From contig NC_092571.1 in the NCBI RefSeq assembly GCF_037975245.1, positions 24,370,564 through 24,434,563 on the forward strand: DNA of 64,000 bases. The letters are read 5' to 3'. Within the stretch, counting starts at the first letter, position 1; every line of letters begins with the position of its first letter. Positions 1 to 10,186 of this stretch are shown here, piece after piece. The position numbers were made by a program, and so were the translations under genes. The DNA comes from Apostichopus japonicus (lineage: Eukaryota > Echinodermata > Holothuroidea > Aspidochirotida > Stichopodidae). Under the pieces are notes generated by a model, which worked only from the letters and a program-made list of their open reading frames with translations, was not told where the DNA came from and did no database searches.

Positions 1-930
1 TTACTAAGCTTGCACGAGGATCCAATAACATCCGATACGATGTGTTTGTAAACAACTCTGACACCTATGATTGCTGAACACAGCTAAAAGTTGGGGAAAA
101 GAGACAATCAATGTAGAAAGTGTGATTGTAGGCTATGAATGCATATATAAGAGATGATATGGTTTCTGAGCATTATAGATACATCTATATTTCTAAATGC
201 ATATTCAAATGTAAGAGAGAAAAGGCATATATACTTTTAACTAGCCTGGGAAGGGACTAAAACTGAATAATGCATGGTTTTCTATACTTATTCTACAACA
301 GGTTAACATGACCAAAGACGACATGTTCTATCAAATTAATAATATGATCGATACCCTACTTGTCACCACCACACTGACCCACTCCATTTAAGCACGTAAA
401 GTTCTAAAGTTCCAATAGACATATACAAACAATCATTTTCATAAGGATGTCGGTAGGCCTATTCATGATGACAAAGGCTCCCACCTATTACTTTGAACAG
501 ATATTCGCATAAAGTCACGAATGTGACTATTGTAAGACCTAATCCTCACATGTGAACCACCCTCCTTAACATTTGATTACAAACTCTAACAATGGAAAGC
601 ACGAAAATAACAATACTGAATGTTTCTAGACATATGGAAACTAACAAGAATATCTTACCTATGTAACGCAGCACTGTTACGTAATACGGATATCTGATGT
701 ACAAAGGTCCACGTTTCTAGCTGGTTGCTGCAGAGCCTCGTGAAATTAATTCAGAAGTAATTGATACAAGATCTTCATATCTGAGCATATAGCTTTTTTC
801 TTCTTGTCTTGCACTTCTTGACCCCATTCGTCACACCGCGTGTCATCAGCGATTTATGTGGCGAGCAAAACTGGAAATGTGTCCCATGGGCCAAGGAACG
901 TTACCGCATTTAGTCATTTAGATTAAGAGA
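1..930. other. No feature recognised
   Basis: About 35-40% GC sequence without a long frame, tRNA, or clear repeat. Confidence 0.4.
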
Positions 931-1009
931 TGTGATCAATCACGTAAAAACCTGGCAAATTTCAAAATAAACGCGCTCAGTTTATAAAACGATATCTGTA
1001 AGTAAACCT

Positions 1010-1880
1010 TATGTAATTTATTATAAACGTATGGTAACTGATTGAGTTGAAACGGCAGATTGTACAGGATATAATGGAATTTAACAAAATTATAACATAT
1101 TTTAATTTTTTCAATCGAAATTTTGGCGAGGATAGAAGTTATGTAACCGATAACAAACATGAAGAGGGTGATAGAGGACAAATTGCTCTATCCCGTGATG
1201 TGTGTCGCACCATGTAATTATTTCTATAACTAAAGATAATTAATTTTAAACATTTCGTTGGTACGTAACGGCAGTTTGTACACGATGTAGTGGAATTTAA
1301 CGCAATCACAAATATTCTTATTTTTTTCAATCGAAATTTTGGCGGACATAGAAGTTATGTAAGCGATATCAAACATAAATAGGGTGATAGAGGACAAATT
1401 GCTATATTCCGTGATGTGTGTCGCACCATGTAATTATTTCTATAACTAAAGATAATTAATTTTAAACATTTCGTTGGTACGTAACGGCAGTTTGTACACA
1501 ATGTAGTGGAATTTAACGCAATCACAAATATTCTTATTTTTTTCAATCGAAATTTTGGCGGACATAGAAGTTATGTAAGCGATATCAAACATAAATAGGG
1601 TGATGGAGGACAAATTGCTCTATTCCGTGATGTGTGTCGCACCATGTAACTATATCTATAACTAAAGATAATTAATTTTAAACATTTCGTTGGTACGTAA
1701 CGGCAGTTTGCACACAATGTAGTGGAATTTAACGCAATCACAAATATTCTTTCTTTTTTTTTCAATCGAAATTTTGGCGGACATAGAAGTTATGTGGTTG
1801 AATTTTTAGCATAAAAAAGAAGTTATGTCACTGATATCAAACATTAATAGAGTGATAGAAGGGACTCTTCTCTGTCTCGT
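1010..1880. repeat. 216-bp satellite, about 3.5-4 units
   Basis: GAAGTTATGTAA begins units at 1135, 1351 and 1567, with a partial one at 1786 (periods 216, 216, 219). Units share TTTCAATCGAAATTTTGGCG and CGTAACGGCAGTTTG. The flanking half units (from about 1010 and after 1786) are much more diverged. Three similar minus-strand 63-64-codon frames here are shadows of the repeat. Confidence 0.95.
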
Positions 1881-2222
1881 TATTGCATATTGCACTTCTG
1901 CTCTATTCATATAAGAAAGATTTTAAATTATAAACATATCATTATTGGGATGAATTGTCTTAAATTTGATTTACAAACAATTATTGAGTACCAGTGCACC
2001 TTCACCGTTGCTTATTGTCCGCTAGAAATTAGATGGCGCTCTCCGCTTTTCTCCTTATTGACTGCTCTTATTGTCCGCTACTAATGTCCGCTACCTTCAA
2101 GCAGGTGCCATGTTTTTACGATTCCTACTGGGGATTGAGGGGGTAATGCATATTTAGAGTTCTGGAACATTGAGTTCCCTGAATCAGCAAGTTCCTATGA
2201 AGATGGCATACTCCTATTAGAA

Positions 2223-2542
2223 CAGGGTTGTCCAACCCCAAGGCAACAAAATGTGAGCACTGCGCGCGGAGCGCACTGATTTATTTCCTTCCTGATAAAA
2301 CAGATGAATAAAGTCCAGCCGCCCCCCCCCCCACTCTCCTCCGCTGAGAGAGTGTCACACAAACTGACCTGTATGCAGTTTTTTGGACCCAGAAGGTTCG
2401 AATGATTGATTATATAGCTTCAAATTGTTATCAAGAAATCTGCTCACTAAATTTCACACCGTATAGAGCATCTCTGGCGGGCCGGACGCAACCCTGCGGC
2501 GGGCCGGACTGTGGCCCGCGGGCCGCAGGTTGGACAACCCTG
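2223..2542. mobile_element. hAT-type MITE, 320 bp
   Basis: Ends are CAGGGTTGTCCAACCC and GGTTGGACAACCCTG, a near-perfect TIR. They are flanked by an 8-bp duplication (tattagaa 2215-2222, tattagag 2543-2550). The GC-rich right end (GGCCCGCGGGCC) resembles Charlie-like hAT MITEs of other animals. No coding capacity. Confidence 0.9.
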
Positions 2543-2606
2543 TATTAGAGTCTATATCCATACGCTCGATTGTTCTCCTGTTTCAGGAAAAGGGCCAAAA
2601 AGCAGC

Positions 2607-3080
2607 ACCCCTAACACGTAGCCTTGAGACATCATCTACACGTAAAACACACCCCTATGGCGACGGCATAGCTTCGACATGAGGGATAGATGACGTAATC
2701 ACTGCAATTGCCTATAGCAGATCGGTAATAGCTATTTATTGACCGTGGAAATGGTTTCCTAGTGTATTTATTTACGAATCATTATACATATTTACAAATT
2801 ATCCCCGAAATCAGCGTCTAATACATCCCTTATGGACGCAATCTACACGTGATAATGCTCACTCGAAAATGCTTGGGCTTGAAGGAACAAAAGTGCGACC
2901 AGACGAGGGTATATACCCCTAACACGTAGCCTTGAGACATCATCTACACGTAAAACACTCCCCACTGGCGACTGTATAACTTCGACACGAGGGATAGATG
3001 ACGTAATCACTGCAATTGCCTATAGCAGATCGGTAATAGCTATTTATTGACCGTGGAAAAGGTTTCCCTAGTGTATTTAT
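2607..3080. repeat. ~308-bp tandem repeat R, one and a half units
   Basis: ACCCCTAACACGTAGCCTTG starts at 2607 and 2915. Shared parts include GATGACGTAATCACTGCAAT and TAGCAGATCGGTAATAGC. The second unit is cut by the insertion at 3092 and resumes at about 4537 with TATTTATTTACAAATCATTA. Confidence 0.88.
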
Positions 3081-3091
3081 TGCTTTCTAGT

Positions 3092-4199
3092 CACTTCGCC
3101 CCACAACCATTTCGCCCAACTGCCATTTCGCCCAACCAGCCTGGTCATTTCGCCCAACCAGCCTGGTCATTTCGCTCAACCAGCCTGGTCATTTCGCCCA
3201 ACCATCATAGTCATTTCGCCCAACCAGCATGGTCATTTCGCCCAACCGTGTTGGTCATTTCGCCCAACCATATTTTTACTAATATTCAGTCAGAATAATA
3301 TTACTTTTTCTATTCCACTAGTTCAATTTGATTTATTTTGGGTTAGGTTACTTCGTAATAGGTAAATAAAAAAGTGAGGTCCGCTCGATATCGATAGGAG
3401 TCTGAGCAGTTATTTCGGGTATAATGGGAGGATTACACTACTTTAGGCCTTTACGCATACAATGGAAGTTATTTTATTATACAAACACAGGGGAATCGGT
3501 CTTCATAAAAACCTATCAAACCTAACCCCTAAATCACTGATCCATCCTACTGACTAACAATTCCCGAAAGTTTCCTTATTAAATTGAAAAAAATTGAATT
3601 ACTATATTTAATCAATGTAACCACTTTATCAATGTAACCACATATGTAATCACATATGTAATCAATTTAACCACGACGTCAAGTTTCCTTAATACTCAGG
3701 TTCGTATCCAGTAACGTTAACAATTCCCGAACGTTTACTATATCAAACCTATCAAACCTAACCCCTAAAACACTGATCCATCCTCAAGATTCCTTAATAT
3801 TCGGTTCGTATCCTGTAACGTTAAAAATTCCCGAACGTTTCCTTACTTAAGTTATACAAAGTAAAGACTTCAAGTTTCCTAAATATTCCTTAATATTCGA
3901 ACGTTTACTATCAAACCTAACCCCTAACACACTGATCAATCCTCAAGTTTCCTTAATATTCGGTTCGTATCCTGTAATGTTAACAATTCCCGAACGCCTC
4001 CTTTTGAAATATCATATTTAATCAAGGTTGGGCGAAATGACCAGACTGGTTGGGCGAAATGACCAGGTCGGTTGGGCGAAATGACCAGGCTGGTTGGGCG
4101 AAATGACCAGGCTGGTTGGGCGAAATGACCAGGCTGGACGGGCGAAATGGTAAGGTTGGGCGAAATGGCAGTTGGGCGAAATGGTTGTTGGGCGAAGTG
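3092..4199. mobile_element. Inverted-repeat element with minisatellite-bearing termini, 1.1 kb
   Basis: Both ends read CACTTCGCCC, then CAACCATTTCGCCCAACTGC, then several tandem CATTTCGCCCAACCAGCCTGGT units (left arm to about 3273, right arm inverted from about 4024). The inside holds about four drifted copies of a ~100-150-bp unit with CAAACCTAACCCCTAA and TTCGTATCCTGTAACG. Near-identical 9-mers tgctttcta (3081) and tgcttccta (4203) flank it and may be the TSD. The peptide read across the left arm is a repeat artefact. Confidence 0.8.
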
Positions 4200-4204
4200 T
4201 CCTG

Positions 4205-4530
4205 CTTCCTATTTATTTACGTGTAGAAGTAAGTTGGCCTGACGTTTCGATCCTAGCAGGATCTTCTTCAGAGGCTAAATGACAAGTAACAGTAACAGAA
4301 GGGACAAAAACACGCACAGAAAACAGACAGGTTAATGAGCAAGGTGAACACAAAGAGATAGATGAAAGGGGATTATAAGTAGACAATGGATGGTGAGAAG
4401 AAAGCAACAGGGAAAGAGGAGAGGTAGGAGATAAACAGTGGAGGGACAAAGAGAGGATTAAAGGAACAGGGTAGGGAATAAGCTGGAGAGGGACAAAGAC
4501 AGAAAGGTGTGGAGAAAAACGGAGTGGAAG
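4205..4530 (-). mobile_element. Hammerhead-bearing dispersed repeat, copy 1
   Basis: The reverse complement matches 50221-50475 over about 250 bp (TTCCTTTAATCCTC, CTTCTGTTACTTGTCATTTA and so on) and ends with the hammerhead motif. It sits inside the interrupted R repeat, next to the inverted-repeat element. Penelope-like elements and related retroelements carry such ribozymes, but no protein-coding part is present here. Confidence 0.75.
4241..4275 (-). ncRNA. Hammerhead ribozyme-like motif (type I)
   Basis: On the minus strand: stem I strand GCCT, core CTGAAGA, one extra A, stem II GATCCT-gct-AGGATC, GAAA, minimal stem III AC/GT, cleavage triplet GTC, then AGGC closing stem I. All conserved core bases are present. 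The unpaired A before stem II departs from the canonical hammerhead, and stem III has no loop, as in minimal hammerheads thought to act as dimers. Confidence 0.6.
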
Positions 4531-4536
4531 AGAGCT

Positions 4537-4770
4537 GTATTTATTTACAAATCATTATACATATTTACAAATTATCCCCAAATCAACGTCTAATTCGTCC
4601 CTTATGTACGCAATATACACGTTATAATGCTCACTCGAGCCTGCTTGGGCTTGAAGGAACGTGTGTGTGGTGAGATATTGTCCCTTTTTGCGGATGTGTC
4701 ACCGTATCGAAGACGAAGACGAAGAGGCGAGTGCATATACCCCTAACAGGTATCCTTGAGACATCATCAG
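4537..4770. repeat. Continuation of repeat R
   Basis: Matches 2766-2950 of the R array: CATTATACATATTTACAAAT, AATGCTCACTCG, GCTTGGGCTTGAAGGAAC, then CCCCTAACAGGTATCCTTGA. It ends where the endonuclease frame begins. Confidence 0.8.
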
Positions 4771-4772
4771 CA

Positions 4773-5340
4773 GTGACAAAAGTGCTGAAACGGTCCATGA
4801 ACTCGCCAATGTGACGCCCGAAGCTCCGATATTTATAATGGGGGACTTCAACCAGTGCCACCTTAACAACGTAATGCAAGCTTTTGAACAATATGTTGAC
4901 ATCCCAACAAGGAATGATGCCATTCTCGACATGTGTTATGGGAATATCCCTAAAGCGTACACAGCTAAGCCCTGCCATCAGCTCGGAAATTCTGATCACA
5001 GAAATGTCCAGCTGCTACCGGCATATAAGCAGAAGCTGAAAAGAAGTCGACCGGTTACTAAGCAACGGTACGCTTGAACGGAGACAGCAACAGATGAGCT
5101 GCGAGCCACCCTGGATACCACCGACTGGGATATTTTGTTCTCATCAGCTAATTCACTTGCGAGGCGACGGACATTGTCACTAACTATGTTAACTTCTGGG
5201 TCGATACAATCATCCCTCTTCAGACCTACAAGATCTATCTGAATCATTTTATAGGCCGTGGGTCACAAAGGAACTTGAAGATTTACTTAACGAAAAGAAT
5301 GAAGCTCTGATGGAAGCTAAAAAACAAGGGTAAAAGAGTG
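4773..5340 (+). pseudogene. Non-LTR retrotransposon endonuclease fragment (broken)
   Basis: The frame at 4811-5077 contains IFIMGDFNQCHL, PTRNDAILDMCYGN and LGNSDHRNV. These are the GDFN, LD.CYGN and SDH motifs of the APE-type endonuclease domain of CR1/L2/Jockey-like ORF2 proteins, followed by KRSRPVTKQ. Beyond 5077 the linker to the reverse transcriptase continues in shifting frames (TDWDILFSS near 5127, PWVTKELEDLLNEKNEAL near 5258), so frameshifts have broken it. Reverse transcriptase and C-terminus are missing. R-type repeats lie on both sides. Confidence 0.9.
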
Positions 5341-5341
5341 A

Positions 5342-5799
5342 GTTACGCATTTTACACGTAACAAAGCTCACTGGAGCCTAATTGGGTTTGAAAGAACAAA
5401 ATTACGACCAGACGAGGGCATATATCCCTAACTCGTAGCCTAGAGACATCATCTACACGTAAAACACTCCCTTATATGGCGACTGTATAGCTTCGACACG
5501 AGTGATCTACACGTAATAATGCTCACTCAAGCCTGCTTGGGCTTAACAAAAATGCGACCAGACGAGGGCATATACCCCTAACACGTAGCCTAGAGACATC
5601 ATCTACACGTAAAACACTCCCTTATATGGCGACTGTATAGCTTCGACACGAGTGATCTACACGTAATAATGCTCACTCAAGCCTGCTTGGGCTTAACAAA
5701 AATGCGACCAGACGAGGGCATATACCCCTAACACGTAGCCTTGAGACATCATCTACACGTAAAACACTCCCCTATGGCGACTGTATAGCTTCGACACGT
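5342..5799. repeat. 150-bp tandem array, three units, related to repeat R
   Basis: CGTAGCC(T)AGAGACATCATC recurs at 5434, 5584 and 5734, an exact 150-bp period. Units contain GCGACTGTATAGCTTCGACA and TGCTTGGGCTTAACAAAAAT. This is R with a ~158-bp internal part missing. Confidence 0.92.
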
Positions 5800-6754
5800 G
5801 GCTTGCATGTTGAAGAGCATGAATGGAAATTCATGTGGTGAGAAAATTGGGTCAATTGAGGCAATTTTAGGCCCCTTTAGGCCTCCCAGGAGCAGCGTAG
5901 GAAAATTGTTTACTATACTGAGTGAAGAGGTTTGTTTACAAGTGACGAAAACTTCCGGCTCGGATAGCAAAAAATCTGCGCGGTCATGGTACAGAAAATT
6001 GATGGTGCCATGAAAGGCCAACTTGTCAGCTATCCGGTGATGGGTAGCGTTTAGCTAGTGAAAACTTCTCTCTAGACTTAGAGACCACATTACTTTTGTG
6101 ATTTAGTGTGTAAGTCAATGGGGCATTTAATGGGCGTATTCTACCTGATATGGAAGTTTGCAAGTGTCATGATAGGCCAACATTTATCGTAAATGTAATA
6201 ATAAACCTTCTGTTGTCCTTCGTGATACACACCTGATGATGATCACACAGTCACAACCTTGACACAAGGGGACTGGGGTTGAGAACGGATCAGTCGGTTC
6301 TTTGTTTGGGGCCCAGGTTCTTGTGGCTAAGATCATGTGTAGAATTTGTGTCTACGGGAATCTGCCAATTTGCCTGTATGTAAAACGCGTACCCTCGCAT
6401 TAATTGATTTTTAACCTGTTTCTCACGGATTATAGTAGGATGTTATCTTTTGTGCTTCATGATATCACGCGACGATGTAGAATGTATATTTAAATATGGC
6501 GTAAAGTTAGAAAAGAACGAATCACAAAATAGCATCCGTCTTTTAATGAGTGAAACATATCTTATGCCGGATAATTTGTTAAATCGAATGTTTGCTATTA
6601 TAGAATTGGTAAAATTTATCCTACATGTAGTAATTATAACTTTCCCAAATAGTTGAAATAACCATCTTGATGGATGTATAACTTATATTAAACTAATTTT
6701 GTGATACAAAATACTGTAAGTTGATTGGTGACAAGTTTAACAGGATGACAGAAC
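5800..6754. other. No gene recognised; one short dispersed repeat
   Basis: Overlapping 70-90-codon frames at 5749-6021 have no recognisable motif. The only repeat found is at 6055-6121. Confidence 0.4.
6055..6121 (+). repeat. Dispersed 67-bp repeat, copy 1
   Basis: GAAAACTTCT at about 6059, then TTTAGTGTGTAAGTCAATGG. The same order of blocks occurs at 8681-8746 (+) and 45210-45278 (-). Confidence 0.65.
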
Positions 6755-6761
6755 TGGCATG

Positions 6762-8446
6762 CAGTGGTGTAGCCAGTGGGGCGTGGGGGCGATAACCCCC
6801 CCCCCCCATGAAAGCTTGTCGCCCCCCAGTCGCCCTCCCACTTGGATTTTGGGTGTCGAAAAAAATTACATGTGCGAAAAAAATATATCATTGGTCTGAA
6901 TGGTCTCGAATCTCCATGATGACCACTCATGAACGACTCTTCGACCGCGGACCGACAGTAGGCTATAGTTGCTGAAAAACCGGACGTGACATAGCGCATA
7001 GGCCGGGTTTTCACTTCTGGGACGTACCCTGATGCTCTTAAAACCGCTAAAAAAAAACAAATTTTCAAGAAAGGAGACAATACTATCGCTGAGAATCAGT
7101 CTATCACCCTAATAATGTTTCAGACACAATCTTTGATGTCAGTTTGACATATAGTTCGGTCATTCTGTATGTTACTTGGCTGAAAGCCCAGTCAATCTTT
7201 CCTTATTTTCCACGCGCAATTTGCAGATTTGTCGAAAAATGTCAACATATTTGTTGTTTAGTTGTAGATGGTGTTTCAAAGACGGTGCCCGTTCCCTAAT
7301 ATTGGGGAAATGAAATAGGGAGCATATTCCGTGGCAACGCATCCCATGTTACCTTGTTGTTGAGTGATACCGGAGTTTACCCCACAGTGAGAACACAGGG
7401 TACACGATGGTTACATAGTACGCTCCGACCAGAATTTACCCGATTACCAGATGCAGATCCACCTAGCATTATTTTGATGTCTTCATCACTTTAGCCACCA
7501 CTCACATGGGACCTATTCTAAGTCTGACAATACATGCGCATGTGTGCTGGTCCTGAAGATATAATTCAAGTGGTTTGTCTTGCCATTCTTGTTTCAAATT
7601 TCATAGAAATATATTCTCGTAGACCTAGCAAAACATTTAACTGACACAGTCCCATTGGTCATTGGTGGTCATTGGTCATTGGTGGTTTAACAACATGCTG
7701 GCGTATAACGACTTTTGGCCAAATTTGCGCTAAACTCACTATACGAACTCGGATCTGGACTATGCCTAATTAGTTACTTATTTAAATTATTAATAATGGC
7801 GTATGAGGAAATGCATCATTTTGTGGTATGACTTCCAGGACGGCAAGTCGAGAAATTCACATGCAGTCGCAGCGGATAGCTTTCTCCGCCTATATATAGT
7901 ATGTCCGGGGACATTCTGGGACATCGTTCCTAAAGACCTATATCTGAGGCCCTGGTGTCATTCCTTGACCGACTTAGTGCAATATAATGTGCCCATTTCG
8001 AAGTAAATTTATTCACAGATTGTTAGTTATCATGGGTTCCAACAATGGTATTTTATCCTGAAACATAGGGCAAAATGGGGCTGGGGTTTCCAGTTCGCCG
8101 CATCATTTGTCAACTTGCACTGGGTTCTAATGTTCATGTCAATTGGAATCACTAATAACAGAAATAATCCACCAAAAATTAAGGCCGCATGAACTTTATT
8201 GCAGATTTCCTGAGTGACGAATTTGTAATTTTCTCCCGAAATCACGCAACTTGATGGCTGCTATCCAGCCTGGCAAGTGCCATCTCCAGCGATCTGGCAG
8301 GTATTGAAATCTGAAATTTTCTTCGTACGCTGCGCGCCAACCATGGTTGCGATCCGCTTAGATAGTAACAAGACGCCCTCCCGGTCAAGCCCCCCCCCCC
8401 GTCAAGCCCCCCCCCCCCACTGAAAAAAATCCTGGCTAGGCCACTG
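6762..8446. mobile_element. hAT-type non-autonomous element, 1,685 bp
   Basis: A perfect 8-bp TSD, CTGGCATG, lies at 6754-6761 and 8447-8454. The left end is CAGTGGTGTAGCCAGTGGGG; the right end, reverse-complemented, is CAGTGGCCTAGCCAGGATTT. Long C/G runs sit just inside both ends (6799-6807, 8391-8418). The last ~215 bp share a module with elements ending at 29242, 30389 and 47187. Frames inside (for example minus strand 6688-7080 and plus strand 7803-8006) do not look like transposase. Confidence 0.85.
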
Positions 8447-8484
8447 CTGGCATGTCCTGGTTTCCTCTTGTACAAATCCTATAT

Positions 8485-8623
8485 TGGTACACTCGGTACA
8501 CTCGGTACACTCGGTACACTCGGTACACTCGGTACACTCGGTACACTCGGTACACTCGGTACACTCGGTACACTCGGTACACTCGGTACACTCGGTACAA
8601 CTCGGTACACTCGGTACACTCGG
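8485..8623. repeat. 9-bp minisatellite (GGTACACTC)n, about 15 units
   Basis: Near-perfect array with one inserted A at about 8600. All open frames across it are artefacts of the 9-bp period. Confidence 0.98.
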
Positions 8624-8680
8624 CCGCAAGCTGACCGAAGTCAGTCTCTTAGATTAATTTTTAACGTCCACGATTATACC

Positions 8681-8746
8681 AGTTGAAAACTTCTATATAT
8701 TATTGACGGGTCTTGAAAGTGACGAGTTTAGTGTGTAAGTCTATGG
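8681..8746 (+). repeat. Dispersed 67-bp repeat, copy 2
   Basis: AGTTGAAAACTTCTAT, then CTTGAAAGTGACGAGTTTAG and TGTGTAAGTCTATGG. Closest to the minus-strand copy at 45.2 kb. Confidence 0.7.
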
Positions 8747-10186
8747 AACAAAATAATTGTGGTGCAAGACCTATAATTTGGGCCTATAATATTGACTGTT
8801 CTGAATACTCTACTAGAGGCACATTGTAAACGGCACGCCATAAAAATTACGTGCACTGGCAATAAACTGCTTTAGTCATAAATTACCTGCTGTTTCACAT
8901 TTTTTTGTACATGCGATGTGATTTTGCTTGTCCAGTTTATGCGCATTGGCGTGAAAATTTCGATGGTACATGAATACCACATCAGGTTAACTATTACTAG
9001 TACCGCGCTGATTTGCGCGATAAACAACACGTTCAACTAAATCTATCAACTACGTTAGGCCTATAATAACAGAGAGAATTACGTTGGAAATCCAGCCGGA
9101 AAATAACAGATTGTACTTTGCACATAGACGAGTTGCCTACACAACATATATTAATGCTAGTATAGAAACCTCTCAGCCTTTGCTAAGTATGCAAATACAT
9201 TTTTAAGATGTAAATAATCACAAAATTGATCTAAACTGGTATTTATTTTGGCCTAACAAGGCGAGGCTAGTGAAGCATAGCATTTCACATGCAGTTATAT
9301 TGCACATTACCAACAACACGGGTATACTGCACAGATAGCAAGTAGGGACTAGGTTTATCTAGGCTTGTACTAACATCAGTACTATGGCGCTAGCGTAAGT
9401 GATACTGGTAGTGGTAGGCATAGAATCTCCGAAGCTAACAAAAATATCTGTACCAAGTTACATGCGGTGATTCATTGGCATTCAAAAGTATTTCTTTGAT
9501 AATCTGAAAATGTTTCATTATTTCAGCTAGGCTAGAGTAAATAGTGAAAAGGTAGGGTTGACCTAAGGCTAACCTTAGCTAACCAACGAGGTACTGATCA
9601 AACCTAAGCATACACAATATTCTAACTTAATACTATAACCAATGTCCAAATGAGAATTTTGTGAAGCATAAGAAGACACAAGTGAGAACGTCTATCAAAA
9701 AGCAGCATTTCAATCAAACACTGATTGTGCTTATTTTTAAATTAGAGATGCCAAAATTTAAACAACTTGAACTTCCCAGCTTATGGAGCAAACTGCCTAG
9801 TAACTGACTTCTTGATTCAATACACCAGTGTGCAAACAAATGTTTTGAATTTGGAAAAACTTGAAAGGTATTTGTCACTTGAATATGTGGATTGGTGACT
9901 TCCTCCCAACAGATGTTTTTGTGAAGCAATTTGCCATCTATGCTTACTCTGTTTGCTAACTCCATGATGGTGTGTACTTGCATATTTAAACATCATTCAA
10001 TTGCTAGGCAACTCTTCTTATTCATAGTCCATCAATTCCAAACCTTAGTTTTCATCCATAGAAATTTATAGTTAGGAGGATGATTGGTTGGTAGTATCGT
10101 ACACTAAGAAATCCATTCACATTTTTTTATTTCCAAGTCTGTTTTCTGTTTTTCATGGCTTATATATTTATCCTTTTTGTTACCAG
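8747..10186. other. Upstream region of PHC; no coding feature
   Basis: AT-rich. The PHC promoter and any 5' non-coding exon should lie here or further left, but no TATA box, CpG island or donor could be singled out. A minus-strand 89-codon frame at 9714-9983 is not recognised. Confidence 0.4.

Noticed and set aside
1139-1765. Three near-identical minus-strand 63-64-codon frames as a small gene family
   Set aside because: They repeat with the 216-bp satellite period and have no motif; they are shadows of the satellite.
3047-3298. Repetitive FAQPAWSFRP-type peptide frame
   Set aside because: It is the translation of the ~22-bp minisatellite in the element's left arm.
6688-7080. 130-codon minus-strand frame as a hAT transposase remnant
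   Set aside because: No DDE or hATC dimerisation motif; part of it runs over the terminal C-run and beyond the element border.
8485-8623. CRISPR-like array
   Set aside because: Units are contiguous 9-mers without spacers, in a eukaryotic context.
8402-8686. Cys-Thr-Glu or Arg-Tyr-Thr repeat proteins
   Set aside because: All frames come from the 9-bp repeat; open on both strands because the period is a multiple of three.
10088-10186. Extension of the PHC protein upstream to 10088
   Set aside because: The added residues are hydrophobic translation of a pyrimidine-rich intron end, directly before an acceptor-like CAG.
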